Source of the DNA: Haemophilus parainfluenzae | GTDB lineage: Bacteria > Pseudomonadota > Gammaproteobacteria > Enterobacterales > Pasteurellaceae | Assembly (NCBI RefSeq): GCF_003252795.1 | Contig: NZ_QEPQ01000002.1 | Location: 1-64,000, forward strand | Direction of reading: 5' to 3' | Length of the DNA stretch: 64,000 nt | Shown here: piece by piece, positions 53,756-63,276 of the stretch | How positions within the stretch are numbered: the first letter of the stretch is position 1 | Layout: every line of letters starts with the position of its first letter | Translations under genes and position numbers: made by a program | The notes under the pieces: model-generated | Told to the model about the DNA's origin: nothing | The model's input: only the letters and a program-made list of their open reading frames with translations | Databases searched by the model: none

Positions 53756-55179
53756 TGAATTTAGGTATTATTCTCCCATTAGCTATCTATTTAGTCTTCA
53801 TCTTTGGCGCGGCATTATTTGCTTATGTAAAACGCAGTAAAGGTGATTTCCTTACGGAATATTATGTAGGAAATCGCTCCATGACGGGCTTTGTCCTTGC
53901 GATGACAACGGCTTCCACTTATGCCAGTGCCAGTTCTTTTGTTGGAGGACCAGGGGCTGCCTATAAATACGGGCTGGGTTGGGTATTACTCGCCATGATC
54001 CAAGTGCCGGCTGTGTGGTTAGCCTTAGGTGCATTGGGCAAAAAGTTTGCATTACTTTCTCGCGAAACCAATGCACTCACCATCAATGATCTATTTCTCT
54101 ATCGTTATAAAAATAAATATCTCGTTTGGATTTCCAGTCTAGCATTGTTGCTTGCCTTCTTTGCTGCCATGGTTGTGCAATTTATTGGTGGGGCGAGATT
54201 GCTCGAAACTACGATAGGGATTCCTTATACTCACGCCTTGCTTATTTTTGCCTTAACGGTTGGCATTTATACGTTTATTGGTGGTTTCCGAGCGGTCGTA
54301 TTAACCGATACAATTCAAGGTACGGTAATGATTTTGGGCACAATCGTGCTATTAGTGGGCGTGATTTACCATCTCGGTGGCGTAGAAAGTGCGGTCAATA
54401 AATTAACTGAAATTGATCCGAGTTTAGTAAGTCCTTACGGCCCGAATGAGATGCTAGATTTTCAATTTATGGCATCGTTTTGGATCCTAGTCTGTTTCGG
54501 TGTGGTTGGTTTACCTCATACAGCTGTGCGTTGCATGGCTTTCAAAGACAGCAAAGCCTTACATCGAGGTATGCTCATTGGTACGATTGTCCTTTCAGTC
54601 ATTATGTTAGGGATGCATTTGGCGGGTGCTTTAGGACGTGCCGTTGTGCCAGATTTAACGGTGTCAGATAAAGTCATTCCAACCTTAATGTTAGAAGTGC
54701 TCCCACCTATTGTTGCAGGGATTTTCTTAGCCGCACCGATGTCAGCGATTATGTCCACAGTCGATGCGCAACTCATTCAATCATCCTCAATTTTTGTGAA
54801 AGACTTATATCTAGCAAGCAAACCTGAAGCCGCGAAGAATGAAAAACGAATTAGCCGTATTTCATCAGTCATCACACTAATTTTATCGGCGTTGTTAATT
54901 CTTGCTGCACTGAATCCACCGGATATGATTATTTGGTTGAATCTATTTGCTTTCGGGGGATTAGAAGCGGCATTCCTTTGGGTGATTGTATTAGGTATTT
55001 ATTGGGATAAAGCAAATGCAGCAGGGGCAATAAGCTCAATGGTGGTGGGATTGAGTAGTTATGTGCTACTGACTCAATTTGGTATCAAACTATTTGGTTT
55101 TAATGCGATTGTACCTGCACTTGTATTTGGCTTGATTGCTTTCATCTTGGGTAACCAATTCGGCACAAAAAAACAGTAA
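53755..55179 (+). CDS. panF: Sodium/pantothenate symporter
   Basis: PanF imports pantothenate, precursor of coenzyme A, with sodium. The 474-residue protein has the solute:sodium symporter layout with twelve to thirteen helices: FLTEYYVGNRSMTGFVLAMTTASTYASASSFVGGPGAAYKYG near residues 32-73 (sodium-binding region), TFIGGFRAVVLTDTIQGTVM near 173-193, and AAPMSAIMSTVDAQLIQSSS near 324-343. It is joined to yhdT and followed by a DMT transporter gene and prmA. A USS lies inside near 54,388. Confidence 0.95.
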   Translation: MNLGIILPLAIYLVFIFGAALFAYVKRSKGDFLTEYYVGNRSMTGFVLAMTTASTYASASSFVGGPGAAYKYGLGWVLLAMIQVPAVWLALGALGKKFALLSRETNALTINDLFLYRYKNKYLVWISSLALLLAFFAAMVVQFIGGARLLETTIGIPYTHALLIFALTVGIYTFIGGFRAVVLTDTIQGTVMILGTIVLLVGVIYHLGGVESAVNKLTEIDPSLVSPYGPNEMLDFQFMASFWILVCFGVVGLPHTAVRCMAFKDSKALHRGMLIGTIVLSVIMLGMHLAGALGRAVVPDLTVSDKVIPTLMLEVLPPIVAGIFLAAPMSAIMSTVDAQLIQSSSIFVKDLYLASKPEAAKNEKRISRISSVITLILSALLILAALNPPDMIIWLNLFAFGGLEAAFLWVIVLGIYWDKANAAGAISSMVVGLSSYVLLTQFGIKLFGFNAIVPALVFGLIAFILGNQFGTKKQ

Positions 55180-55195
55180 AAATGGACTGCACTTT

Positions 55196-56071
55196 ATGGT
55201 TTATCAAATTCTAGCATTGTTTATTTGGAGTAGTGCCTTTGTTGCCGCTAAATACACCTTTACAATGATGGACACCATTTTGATGATCCAAGCCCGTTTA
55301 TTAATGGCGGCAATTATTGTGATGCCACTCTTTTTTCGTCGTTGGAAAGGCGTGTCTAAACCGATGCGAAAACAGCTTTGGTGGTTAGGTTTTTTTAATT
55401 ATACAGCCACCTTTTTGCTGCAATTTATTGGCTTAAAATATACGAGCGCGGCGAGCGCAACGACCATGATTGGATTAGAACCATTATGCGTGATTTTTAT
55501 TGGACATTTTTTCTTTCAAGATCGTGCGACATGGTATCATTGGTTGTGTGGGGCCTTTGCCTTTTTAGGCGTAGCCATTTTAATTTTAGGTGGGCAGGGC
55601 AATGAAGGCTCAAGTGAAATTAGCTTATTGGGTTGCTCATTAGTGGTGGCGGCAAGTATTGTGTTTGCTTATTGTTTACGTTGGACGAAAAAAGTGGTGG
55701 CAACGGTTTCAGCACAAGCCTATACATCCATTTCGATTGTGTTAGCAACCATCACCATGCTGCCCTTTACTTTATTGCTGACGGAAAACTGGGATATTCA
55801 TTTTAACTGGCTTGGTTTCTTCGGTTTGATTTATCTCGGCGTAGCATGCAGTTGGTTTGCCTTTTGGTTGTGGAATAAAGGCTTAAATTCAGTGGATGCA
55901 AAAATCTCGGGAATTTTGACCGCACTTGAGCCGATTTTCGGTGTCTTTTTGGCGGTATTATTGCTTAACGAAGAGGTTTCACTTGTTTCAGCGCTTGGGA
56001 TTATCATTATTGTAGTTTCAGCCCTAGGCGTAAGTTTATTACCGAAATGGTTACATAAAGAAATTAATTAA
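55196..56071 (+). CDS. DMT superfamily transporter (EamA family)
   Basis: A 291-residue inner-membrane protein with ten predicted helices in two EamA repeats (about 1-135 and 145-285). Repeat features are visible: FIWSSAFVAAKYTF in helix 1, YTSAASATTMIGLEPLCVIFIGHFFFQD near 85-112 and the matching SVDAKISGILTALEPIFGVFLAVLLLNEE near 232-260. Substrate unknown; metabolite efflux is typical. I start at MVYQILALF after panF; a longer frame overlaps panF. No strong ribosome site is seen. prmA follows 12 bases later. Confidence 0.85.
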   Translation: MVYQILALFIWSSAFVAAKYTFTMMDTILMIQARLLMAAIIVMPLFFRRWKGVSKPMRKQLWWLGFFNYTATFLLQFIGLKYTSAASATTMIGLEPLCVIFIGHFFFQDRATWYHWLCGAFAFLGVAILILGGQGNEGSSEISLLGCSLVVAASIVFAYCLRWTKKVVATVSAQAYTSISIVLATITMLPFTLLLTENWDIHFNWLGFFGLIYLGVACSWFAFWLWNKGLNSVDAKISGILTALEPIFGVFLAVLLLNEEVSLVSALGIIIIVVSALGVSLLPKWLHKEIN

Positions 56072-56083
56072 AAGGAAAAGAAG

Positions 56084-56971
56084 ATGGCGTGGATTCAAAT
56101 TCGCTTAAATAGTACAAATGAAAAAGCTGAGAAAATTAGCGATTTTTTAGAAGAAATCGGCTCTGTTTCGGTGACATTTATGGATAGCCAAGATACGCCG
56201 ATTTTTGAACCACTTCCGGGCGAAACGCGTTTGTGGGGAAACACCGATGTGATTGCATTATTTGATGCAGAAACGGATATGAATGAAATTGTGAGTCTGC
56301 TTAAACAAGCACATCATTTAGATGAAAATACCGCTTACAAAATTGAGCAAATCGAGGATAAAGACTGGGAACGTGAATGGATGGATAACTTCCACCCAAT
56401 GCAATTTGGTCAACGTTTATGGATTTGTCCAAGCTGGCGTGAAGTGCCGGATCAAAATGCGGTGAATGTGATGCTTGATCCTGGTTTAGCTTTCGGTACA
56501 GGTACACACCCGACAACCGCACTTTGTTTAGAGTGGTTAGATGGTTTGGATTTAACTGGCAAAACCGTCATCGATTTTGGCTGTGGTTCAGGCATTCTTG
56601 CCATTGCAGCTCTTAAATTAGGGGCAAAAAATGCAATCGGTATTGATATCGATCCACAAGCGATTCTCGCCAGCCGTAATAATGCAGAACAAAATGGTGT
56701 GGCGGATCGTCTGCAACTTTTCTTATCCGATGATAAACCTGCAGATTTAAAAGCAGATGTCGTCGTGGCGAATATTCTTGCTGGGCCATTAAAAGAACTT
56801 TACCCAATTATTTCTCAATTAGTGAAAGAGGGCGGGGATCTAGGATTATCTGGTATTTTAGAAACACAAGCACAATCGGTATGTGATGCTTATACACAAT
56901 CATTTGATTTAGATCCTGTTGCAGTGAAAGAGGAATGGTGCCGTATTACAGGTAAATTAAAATCGGCTTAA
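56084..56971 (+). CDS. prmA: Ribosomal protein L11 methyltransferase
   Basis: PrmA trimethylates ribosomal protein L11. The 295-residue protein has the L11-recognising N-terminal domain (about 1-60), the linker with [15 protein letters not shown] near 95 and the Rossmann methyltransferase domain: [22 protein letters not shown] near 130-150, [20 protein letters not shown] near 163-182 (SAM site), and [13 protein letters not shown] near 226. AAGGAAAAG precedes the start. In enterics it precedes dusB-fis, as here. Confidence 0.96.
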   Translation: MAWIQIRLNSTNEKAEKISDFLEEIGSVSVTFMDSQDTPIFEPLPGETRLWGNTDVIALFDAETDMNEIVSLLKQAHHLDENTAYKIEQIEDKDWEREWMDNFHPMQFGQRLWICPSWREVPDQNAVNVMLDPGLAFGTGTHPTTALCLEWLDGLDLTGKTVIDFGCGSGILAIAALKLGAKNAIGIDIDPQAILASRNNAEQNGVADRLQLFLSDDKPADLKADVVVANILAGPLKELYPIISQLVKEGGDLGLSGILETQAQSVCDAYTQSFDLDPVAVKEEWCRITGKLKSA

Positions 56972-57018
56972 TTTCTTTTTGTCAATTAAAAAAAGTGCAT
57001 TTTTTGAACAAATTTCCC

Positions 57019-57047
57019 TTTGCAAAAAAAAGAAAAATGCGTAATAT
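57019..57047 (+). promoter_or_regulatory. dusB-fis promoter with GC-rich discriminator
   Basis: TTTGCA (57019-57024) and TAATAT (57042-57047) are 17 bases apart and followed by AGCACCCC, a GC-rich stretch next to the expected start site. Such discriminators are typical of growth-rate and ppGpp-controlled promoters, including E. coli fis. The leader runs about 65 bases to dusB. Confidence 0.7.
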
Positions 57048-57118
57048 AGCACCCCTTGTCGGTTGCTATTGTGGCCTGACTTGCTGGAGATAGGGCTTGT
57101 AATTGGGGATAACATAAA

Positions 57119-58099
57119 ATGCGAATTGGTTCTTACGAATTAAAAAATCGTATTTTATTGGCACCCATGGCAGGTATTACGGATCAACCTTTTCGACGTT
57201 TATGTGCTCATTATGGCGCGGGATTAACGTTTTCAGAGATGATGTCCACTAATCCACAAGTTTGGCATACAGAGAAATCGAAACTTCGTTTAGCACATAG
57301 TGAAGAGTTAGGATTAAATGCGGTGCAAATCGCAGGTTCTGATCCTTTGGAAATGGCCCAAGCTGCAGCAATTAATGTAGCCTATGGGGCTGAAATTATC
57401 GACATCAATATGGGCTGTCCCGCAAAGAAAGTAAATCGAAAACTGGCGGGCTCTGCACTGCTTCAATTTCCGGATTTAGTGGAAAAAATTTTAAAAGAAG
57501 TCGTGAATGCCGTTGATGTGCCTGTGACGTTAAAAATTCGCACAGGTTGGGATAAAGCAAATCGAAACTGTATGCAAATCGGCAAAATTGCAGAACAATC
57601 TGGTATTCAAGCTTTAACCATTCATGGGCGGACGAAAGAATGCTTATTTGAGGGGGAAGCGGAATACGACAATATTCGAGCAGTGAAACAATCAATTTCA
57701 ATTCCAGTTATTGCGAATGGGGATATTGATTCTGCCTCGAAAGCGAAAAAGGTACTTGAGTACACAGGTGCCGATGCAATAATGATCGGTCGTGCCGCAC
57801 TAGGCAATCCATGGCTTTTTCAAGCCGTCGAGGCTTTAGTGGAACATGATACGATAATTCAAACACCAAGTTTGCGTGAAAAGTGCGGTCATATTTTGCA
57901 TCATATTCAGGAACTCCATCAGTTCTATGGTGAGCAAAAAGGCTATCGAATAGCCCGTAAGCACGTGGCTTGGTATTTACAGGGAATTCAACCCGATTCC
58001 GTTTTTAGACAGACTTTTAACGCAATTAATGAACCGAAAGAGCAGTTAATTGTGCTGGAAGATTTTTTAAATTCAATTTTGGATAAAGAAAAATGTTAG
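57119..58099 (+). CDS. dusB: tRNA-dihydrouridine synthase B
   Basis: DusB is an FMN enzyme reducing uridine in the tRNA D-loop. The 326-residue protein shows [18 protein letters not shown] near residue 14-31, [22 protein letters not shown] near 95-116 with the catalytic Cys100, LKIRTGWD near 140, THGRTKE-like [10 protein letters not shown] near 168, and VIANGDIDS near 198-206 for phosphate/FMN binding. Its 3' end overlaps fis by 7 bases, giving strong translational coupling. dusB-fis is one operon, as in E. coli. Confidence 0.96.
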   Translation: MRIGSYELKNRILLAPMAGITDQPFRRLCAHYGAGLTFSEMMSTNPQVWHTEKSKLRLAHSEELGLNAVQIAGSDPLEMAQAAAINVAYGAEIIDINMGCPAKKVNRKLAGSALLQFPDLVEKILKEVVNAVDVPVTLKIRTGWDKANRNCMQIGKIAEQSGIQALTIHGRTKECLFEGEAEYDNIRAVKQSISIPVIANGDIDSASKAKKVLEYTGADAIMIGRAALGNPWLFQAVEALVEHDTIIQTPSLREKCGHILHHIQELHQFYGEQKGYRIARKHVAWYLQGIQPDSVFRQTFNAINEPKEQLIVLEDFLNSILDKEKC

Positions 58100-58392
58100 A
58101 ACAACAACGTAGTCCGTCTGAAGCGTTAACCGTTTCAGTTTTAAACTCTCAATCACAAGTAACAAACAAACCATTACGTGATTCAGTAAAACAAGCTTTA
58201 CGCAATTACTTATCACAATTAGATGGTCAAGATGTGAATGATCTTTACGAATTAGTATTAGCGGAAGTTGAACACCCGATGTTAGATATGATTATGCAAT
58301 ACACCCGTGGTAACCAAACCCGTGCAGCTAATATGCTCGGTATCAACCGTGGTACATTGCGTAAGAAATTGAAAAAATACGGTATGGGCTAA
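58093..58392 (+). CDS. fis: Nucleoid protein Fis
   Basis: Fis is a growth-phase nucleoid protein that bends DNA, activates rRNA promoters and assists site-specific recombination. The 99-residue protein has the N-terminal flexible arm, the four-helix layout with PLLDMIMQY-like [38 protein letters not shown] (C-terminal helix-turn-helix, about 61-98). The start codon lies inside the end of dusB. A terminator with an 11-base-pair stem follows. Promoter and discriminator are upstream of dusB. Confidence 0.97.
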   Translation: MLEQQRSPSEALTVSVLNSQSQVTNKPLRDSVKQALRNYLSQLDGQDVNDLYELVLAEVEHPMLDMIMQYTRGNQTRAANMLGINRGTLRKKLKKYGMG

Positions 58393-58409
58393 TTAAGATT
58401 AGCAAAAAG

Positions 58410-58437
58410 AAAGGCGAACATGATGTTCGCCTTTTTA
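58410..58437. terminator. Bidirectional terminator fis/tonB
   Basis: AAAGGCGAACA and TGTTCGCCTTT are perfect 11-base arms with a 3-base loop and T runs on either side, placed between the convergent fis and tonB genes. Confidence 0.92.
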
Positions 58438-58442
58438 TTTAT

Positions 58443-59243
58443 CTATTGAATGGTGAAGCTAATTGGCACACTGACTGAAGACGTAAATCCAGCGGGTTTT
58501 GGACCAACAGGTCTTGCACTTCTCACCGCTTCAAGTGCTGCGTTGTCTAAGCTTTCATCACCAGAGGAATTTGTGACACGTTCTCCTGATAAGGAACCAT
58601 CTGCCCCTACGCTAAAACTCACACTCACAACACCTTGTTTACGCATCATCTTCGCACGAGCAGGATAGCGTTTGTGCCGTTCAATTTCACGTCGGATAGC
58701 CGCACGATAAGCATTTAGTTCATCCGTATTGGCACCTGAACCACCTTGAACGCCATTTGTACCAGGTTGACCAGTGGTTGTTGCTTTAGAATTTGCCGTA
58801 GCTGTTGAATTAATATTCTTATCGCCAATCGGTAAGCTCTTCGGCATTTCTACCGCTTTCTCTGCTTTTACCTCATTTTTAGGTTTTTCTTTTGGCTTCT
58901 CTTTCGGTTTTGGTTTCGGCTTTTCTATTGGTTTTTCTGGCTTTTTGTCAGGTTCTTTTTTCTTCTCAGGCTCTGGTTTCTTCGTTGGATCCGCGATGAC
59001 TTCTTGCTTTTCTGGTTCCGGTTCTGCCTGTTGAGGTTCAGGTTCCGGCTCTGGAGCCGGTTCTTCTACTCGCATTCCTTGAATCATTTCCATCGAAATC
59101 GTTGTGGATATTTCACCTGCCGCATTACTTGCAGCTTCACTTGGCTTATGCCAGTTCCAAAGTAATGCGCCTACAATGGCACCATGAATTAATAGAGAAA
59201 TAAGCAAGCCTAATAATGATCGTTTAGCTTGTTGGCTGTTCAT
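58443..59243 (-). CDS. tonB: TonB energy transducer
   Basis: TonB links the inner-membrane proton motive force (via ExbB-ExbD) to outer-membrane receptors for iron, haem and B12. The 266-residue protein has one N-terminal helix (about 12-31), a long periplasmic Pro/Glu then Pro/Lys-rich rod (about 57-125), and the C-terminal receptor-contact domain (about 180-266) with [21 protein letters not shown] and PVGPKPAGF. It is the last gene of exbB-exbD-tonB; its start overlaps exbD by 4 bases. A Fur-like box precedes exbB. Confidence 0.95.
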   Translation of the reverse strand: MNSQQAKRSLLGLLISLLIHGAIVGALLWNWHKPSEAASNAAGEISTTISMEMIQGMRVEEPAPEPEPEPQQAEPEPEKQEVIADPTKKPEPEKKKEPDKKPEKPIEKPKPKPKEKPKEKPKNEVKAEKAVEMPKSLPIGDKNINSTATANSKATTTGQPGTNGVQGGSGANTDELNAYRAAIRREIERHKRYPARAKMMRKQGVVSVSFSVGADGSLSGERVTNSSGDESLDNAALEAVRSARPVGPKPAGFTSSVSVPISFTIQ

Positions 59244-59677
59244 TGTTTATGCCCTACTCCGACGCCTCCCACTGCTGGCGCATTTTGGTTCGAAGCGCCT
59301 TTATCTTTCATTGAAACAATCGCGACATTTTTAATTTCGTTTTTCGATAACATGTCAGTAATTGTCACAAAATCTTGGAAAGAGGCTTCTGCATCAATTT
59401 TTAAGGTAACTTTCTGATCTTTATTCCAACCCGCGATCTCTTTTTCAAGCGCTTCTTGCGAGATAGGTTTGTCATTAAAATAAAGTTGTTTATCTGCCGT
59501 TACAGTCAATAATTTGGCTAATTCATCTGATTTGAATGCGACCGTTGAACTGGCTTTTGGCACATTAACTTGAATTTTTCCTTGAGAAATAAAGGATGCG
59601 GTGATCAACACTATCGCTAATAGCACCAACATAATGTCGATGAAAGGAATAATATTGATTTCATCAAATTTTTTCAC
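59240..59677 (-). CDS. exbD: ExbD subunit of the TonB motor
   Basis: ExbD forms the proton-driven core within the ExbB pentamer. The 145-residue protein has a single N-terminal helix (about 9-30) starting [22 protein letters not shown], with the functional Asp14, and a periplasmic domain ending with [12 protein letters not shown]. It lies 2 bases after exbB and overlaps tonB, so the three are clearly one operon, as in other Haemophilus. Confidence 0.95.
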   Translation of the reverse strand: MKKFDEINIIPFIDIMLVLLAIVLITASFISQGKIQVNVPKASSTVAFKSDELAKLLTVTADKQLYFNDKPISQEALEKEIAGWNKDQKVTLKIDAEASFQDFVTITDMLSKNEIKNVAIVSMKDKGASNQNAPAVGGVGVGHKQ

Positions 59678-59679
59678 GA

Positions 59680-60132
59680 TTATTCCTTATCTTTTTGAGC
59701 GTTTAATACTTTCCATTTCAATAAGTTAACTTCTACTTTACGACCTAAGCCGTTATAGAACATCATAGATGGAATCGCGACTAAAATACCTAGTGCGGTT
59801 GCTTTTAATGCAAGAGAAAGGTGCATCATGATTGCGCCAGCATCGACATCACCGCCAGCTTGGCCAATTTGATAGAAGGTTAATAAAATCCCAATGACTG
59901 TTCCTAACAAACCCACATAAGGTGCGTTTGCACCAACGGTTGAAATGATCGTCATATTGCGATTTAAATCAATTTCAAGCGAATGGATATTGGAATATTT
60001 AGCGACATTGATACGGCTTAAAAAAATAAAACGTTCAATCACGGTAGCAAGCATGATTACGCTCATAAGAAGTAAAAGCCCGATAATAATGTAATCACTA
60101 TATTGTTCTAAAAACTCAAAAAGTTTTGGCAT
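59680..60132 (-). CDS. exbB: ExbB subunit of the TonB motor
   Basis: ExbB is the pentameric scaffold of the TonB motor. The 150-residue protein is of the short Haemophilus type, with three helices (about 15-35, 65-85 and 105-130) and the MotA/ExbB signature [23 protein letters not shown] near 63-85 and [21 protein letters not shown] near 108-128. It leads the exbB-exbD-tonB operon. A Fur-like box overlapping a possible -35 element (TTGAAA) lies 42-56 bases upstream, so iron repression is expected. Confidence 0.95.
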   Translation of the reverse strand: MPKLFEFLEQYSDYIIIGLLLLMSVIMLATVIERFIFLSRINVAKYSNIHSLEIDLNRNMTIISTVGANAPYVGLLGTVIGILLTFYQIGQAGGDVDAGAIMMHLSLALKATALGILVAIPSMMFYNGLGRKVEVNLLKWKVLNAQKDKE

Positions 60133-60173
60133 CTGATAGTCCTTTTATGTGTAATAAAGAATACAAAATGAAT

Positions 60174-60188
60174 TGATAATGAATTTCA
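60174..60188 (-). promoter_or_regulatory. Fur-like box upstream of exbB
   Basis: TGATAAT-G-AATTTCA matches the Fur 7-1-7 consensus TGATAAT-N-ATTATCA at 12 of 14 positions. It lies 42-56 bases before exbB and overlaps a TTGAAA -35 candidate on the minus strand, a good position for iron-dependent repression. Confidence 0.72.
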
Positions 60189-60258
60189 ATTAGATTGGGA
60201 ATTCTATCAAATGGAAAATAGAGCGTAAATATAAATTAGCAAAATGGGTATTTTTTTG

Positions 60259-60292
60259 ACCGCACTTTGAGGTAAATCATAGAAAGTGCGGT
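60259..60292. repeat. Inverted USS pair after bcp
   Basis: ACCGCACTTT (60259-60268) and AAAGTGCGGT (60283-60292) are inverted, 14 bases apart. On the minus strand, where bcp ends, the following bases are A-rich rather than T-rich, so this is not a standard terminator. Confidence 0.75.
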
Positions 60293-60308
60293 TGTTTGAA
60301 GAGACGTT

Positions 60309-60776
60309 TTAAAGGGATTGCAGGTAATTTAAGACAACTTGATGATGTTCGCCTGTTTTGAATTTATCAAAAACGTGTTGAATTTTGCCTTGTTCATCAA
60401 TGAGGAAGCTAATGCGGTGAATGCCGTCATAGGTGCGTCCCATAAATTTCTTTTCACCCCATACACCAAATTGCTCGGCGACCTGATGATCTTCATCAGA
60501 AAGCAAGGTGAAATTGAGCGACTTTTTCTCAACAAATTGAGCCAGTTTTTTTGGCGCATCTGTGCTGATGCCTAAAATAACCACACCTAATTTTTCTAAC
60601 TCACTTTTAGCATCACGTAAACCGCAGGCTTGAGTTGTGCAGCCTGGTGTTAAGGCTTTTGGATAAAAATACACGAGTACTTTTTTTCCTTTGAAGTGAC
60701 TAAGTGAAACCGGTTGATTATCTTGATTTAAAAGGGTGAATTGCGGTGCTGAGTCACCCGCTTGTAATGTTTTCAT
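60309..60776 (-). CDS. bcp: Thioredoxin-dependent peroxidase Bcp (PrxQ)
   Basis: Bcp reduces hydrogen and organic peroxides using thioredoxin in the cytoplasm. The 155-residue peroxiredoxin has the peroxidatic Cys46 and resolving Cys51 in TPGCTTQACGLRDA, the preceding VLVYFYPKALTPG and the later FGVWGEKKFMGRTYDGIHRISFLID with the active-site Arg. Length and the five-residue Cys spacing match the PrxQ type. It stands alone, divergent from dapA. A USS pair follows. Confidence 0.95.
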   Translation of the reverse strand: MKTLQAGDSAPQFTLLNQDNQPVSLSHFKGKKVLVYFYPKALTPGCTTQACGLRDAKSELEKLGVVILGISTDAPKKLAQFVEKKSLNFTLLSDEDHQVAEQFGVWGEKKFMGRTYDGIHRISFLIDEQGKIQHVFDKFKTGEHHQVVLNYLQSL

Positions 60777-60893
60777 AAAAAATCCTTAAAAATGTAAAAA
60801 ATGATTTGTAAATTCAAGCTATTTTAGCGATTATAACCAAATATTTTCAAATGTTATTGTTAAAACGCAAAATAGATGTAAATGGAGTGCCTT

Positions 60894-61790
60894 ATGACTA
60901 CGCAAAATCCTTTATTTTCGGGCAGTATCGTTGCCTTAGTGACCCCGATGGATAACCACGGAAACATTGATTTTGAAACATTAGAAAAACTTATCGAGTT
61001 TCATATCAATGCGGGTTCAGATTCAATTGTATCTGTGGGGACAACGGGAGAATCTGCCACATTAAGTATTGAAGAAAATGTGAAGGTGATTGAAAAGACA
61101 GTTGAGTTAGCAAAAGGACGTATTCCAATTATTGCTGGCACAGGTGCAAATGCAACGAGCGAAGCCATTGTGATGACAAAATTATTACGTGATAGCGGGG
61201 TAGCCGGTTGTTTATCTGTTGTTCCTTACTACAATAAACCAACTCAAGAAGGCATGTTCCAACATTTTAAAGCAATTGCAGAATGCACGGATTTACCACA
61301 ACTTCTTTATAACGTACCAGGTCGTACCGGTAGTGATATGAAACCTGAAACCGTCGCACGTTTGTCTCAAATTGAGAATATTGTAGGGATTAAAGAAGCA
61401 ACAGGCGATTTAACTCGTATTACTGCGATTAAAGAATTAGCCGGTAAAGATTTCATTGTATTAAGTGGAGATGATGCCACAGGGTTAGAAGCGATGAAAT
61501 TAGGCGCAGAGGGTGTTATTTCTGTGACAAATAACCTTGCTGCAAAAGATATGGCCGCGATGTGTCGCTATGCTTTAGCGGGCGATTTTGCGAAAGCGGA
61601 AGAAATTAATGCACGTTTAATGCCTTTACATCAAGATTTATTTATTGAATCCAACCCAATTCCGGTTAAATGGGCAGCATATCGTTTAGGTTTAATTAAG
61701 ACTCCACATTTACGTTTACCACTTACTGTGTTAAGCGAAAGCGCGCAAGTAAAAGTGGAAGAAGCATTAAAAATCGCTGGCTTAATTTAA
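60894..61790 (+). CDS. dapA: 4-hydroxy-tetrahydrodipicolinate synthase
   Basis: DapA condenses aspartate semialdehyde with pyruvate, the first lysine/diaminopimelate step. The 298-residue aldolase-like protein has [16 protein letters not shown] near residue 14, [11 protein letters not shown] near 44-54 (pyruvate contact), [21 protein letters not shown] near 130-150 with the catalytic Tyr, and the Schiff-base Lys in [11 protein letters not shown] near 158-168. I start at [10 protein letters not shown], behind GGAG; the longer frame adds four residues. bamC follows, as in E. coli. Confidence 0.97.
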   Translation: MTTQNPLFSGSIVALVTPMDNHGNIDFETLEKLIEFHINAGSDSIVSVGTTGESATLSIEENVKVIEKTVELAKGRIPIIAGTGANATSEAIVMTKLLRDSGVAGCLSVVPYYNKPTQEGMFQHFKAIAECTDLPQLLYNVPGRTGSDMKPETVARLSQIENIVGIKEATGDLTRITAIKELAGKDFIVLSGDDATGLEAMKLGAEGVISVTNNLAAKDMAAMCRYALAGDFAKAEEINARLMPLHQDLFIESNPIPVKWAAYRLGLIKTPHLRLPLTVLSESAQVKVEEALKIAGLI

Positions 61791-61795
61791 TGAAT

Positions 61796-61824
61796 TAAAG
61801 GGTTGTTTTTACAGCCCTTTAAAC
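61796..61824 (+). terminator. Weak hairpin after dapA
   Basis: AAAGGGTTG and CAGCCCTTT can form a 9-base-pair stem with one G-U pair, but the following bases are only moderately T-rich. It could be a leaky terminator between dapA and bamC. Confidence 0.45.
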
Positions 61825-61890
61825 TTTCGACTTTTTTATTTGTCAAAGAGCGGTCATTATTTTAATTATTTTTATTGAAGGATTTAAGGA

Positions 61891-62892
61891 ATGAAAAAAA
61901 TCGTACTGAGTTTAGTCGCAGCAGCATTATTATCGGCGTGTTCAAACAGCGTAGAAAAAATGCAGACGGCTAATGACACTTATCAAAATTCTGATCGTGA
62001 AATACCGAGCTTTTCTCCTTTAGCAAGTGGTGGTGTAACATTGCCGCAAGCCGATCCGACTTATGAACTTCCTCAGCTTAATGCGAAAAAAGAACGCGTG
62101 GATATTCGTCCACCTTCAACCCCATTAGCGATTATCAAAAATTCTTTGACACAATTTGATGGTGAACGTGCATTGATTGTTTATACGGATGCACAAGCAG
62201 AGCTTTATAATCTCAAACAAATTGAGCGTTTATTGAAAGAAGAAGGCACGAATTCAACTTTAAATGGTGCGGTATTAATTAGCGATTGGGCGCCAACAGG
62301 TCGTGCAGATGATAAAGCCAATACAGAGATCCGTTATAAAATTGAACAAGTTACAGCGCAAGATGCAAGTGCGTTAGCGGTTTCTGTAGAGCAAATGCGT
62401 CGTGATGGTGTGATTTACACACCAAATCAAGCAGATAAACAACGCTATGCATCGGATCGTTTAAATCGTTTTGTTGCTGCGCTTACTAACGCTTATAACA
62501 AGCAACAACAAGATTTAAATAATGCTTCTGCAGGACCTTTCCAATCAGGTTTAATTACTGATACGAACGGTAGAATGGCATTAGGTATGGATGCAAGCTT
62601 TGGTCAAGCATGGCAACGTTTAGGTTCGGTTTTACCGAAATTAGGCTTTAAAGCTACATCGGAATCTGCTGGCCGTGGCTATCGCGAGTTAAAATATAAA
62701 CCATTAGATAAACAAGAGTGGTTACGTTTAGGTGTGAATCCGCCTAATTTAGAAAAAGGTGTTTATCAAATGCAAATTTCTGCAGTGGGTAAACAAAGTG
62801 CGGTCGTGATCACTGATGAAGACGGCAAGGCATTACCAAATGAAGCGGCTCAATCCTTGTATTCAGCATTAAGTGTATTACTTGCACAATAA
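61891..62892 (+). CDS. bamC: BamC lipoprotein of the outer-membrane assembly complex
   Basis: BamC is an accessory lipoprotein of the BAM complex that inserts beta-barrel proteins. The 333-residue protein has a signal peptide ending in LLSAC (Cys17), an unstructured N-terminal segment that binds BamD (about 20-95, with DPTYELPQL), and two helix-grip domains (about 98-215 and 220-330). An internal uptake signal lies near 62,800. dapA-bamC is the same pair as in E. coli (dapA-nlpB). A strong USS terminator follows. Confidence 0.92.
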   Translation: MKKIVLSLVAAALLSACSNSVEKMQTANDTYQNSDREIPSFSPLASGGVTLPQADPTYELPQLNAKKERVDIRPPSTPLAIIKNSLTQFDGERALIVYTDAQAELYNLKQIERLLKEEGTNSTLNGAVLISDWAPTGRADDKANTEIRYKIEQVTAQDASALAVSVEQMRRDGVIYTPNQADKQRYASDRLNRFVAALTNAYNKQQQDLNNASAGPFQSGLITDTNGRMALGMDASFGQAWQRLGSVLPKLGFKATSESAGRGYRELKYKPLDKQEWLRLGVNPPNLEKGVYQMQISAVGKQSAVVITDEDGKALPNEAAQSLYSALSVLLAQ

Positions 62893-62907
62893 TATGAGTT
62901 GAGAAAT

Positions 62908-62943
62908 AAAAAGTGCGGTTCAATTTGACCGCACTTTTTTTAT
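62908..62943. terminator. USS-pair terminator after bamC
   Basis: AAAAAGTGCGGT (62908-62919) and ACCGCACTTTTT (62928-62939) are perfect 12-base arms, each with an uptake signal, with an 8-base loop and a T run. It lies between bamC and the convergent small gene. Confidence 0.92.
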
Positions 62944-62954
62944 TGGTAGAGACG

Positions 62955-63251
62955 TTATTCAGCTTTTACGCCTAAGTTACCAATTTTTACACCAAGATTA
63001 CCGAGAGAAACCGGATCCAGATAATCCCCTAAGAATTTGAATAACTCACTTAATTCTGTAAATGAGCGTTTGATTTTTACTTGATCTTCTACTTTACGCA
63101 CAAATTCATAACGCACATTTTCGCCTTTAAAATAAGCCGTGAGTGTGAGATAAATGGTTTCAAAAAAGTGGCTTTGAGCCCCTTCTTCACCCGGATCGCT
63201 GATACGGACATTCCAAGTATTGTTAAATAAAACTTCTGTTTTGATTGACAT
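62955..63251 (-). CDS. Small conserved-looking hypothetical protein
   Basis: A 98-residue soluble protein I do not recognise. It begins with a beta-rich segment (EVLFNNTWNVRISDPGEEG), has a central strand pair (RYEFVRKVEDQVKIKRSF) and ends in a direct duplication, GNLGVKI-GNLGVKA. No signal peptide, cysteine or cofactor motif is present. It lies 25 bases after arfA on the same strand, but arfA's internal terminator would stop most transcription before it, so it probably has its own promoter or relies on readthrough. Confidence 0.7.
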   Translation of the reverse strand: MSIKTEVLFNNTWNVRISDPGEEGAQSHFFETIYLTLTAYFKGENVRYEFVRKVEDQVKIKRSFTELSELFKFLGDYLDPVSLGNLGVKIGNLGVKAE

Positions 63252-63276
63252 ATAGACTTCCTCTGTTTGTTATTTT

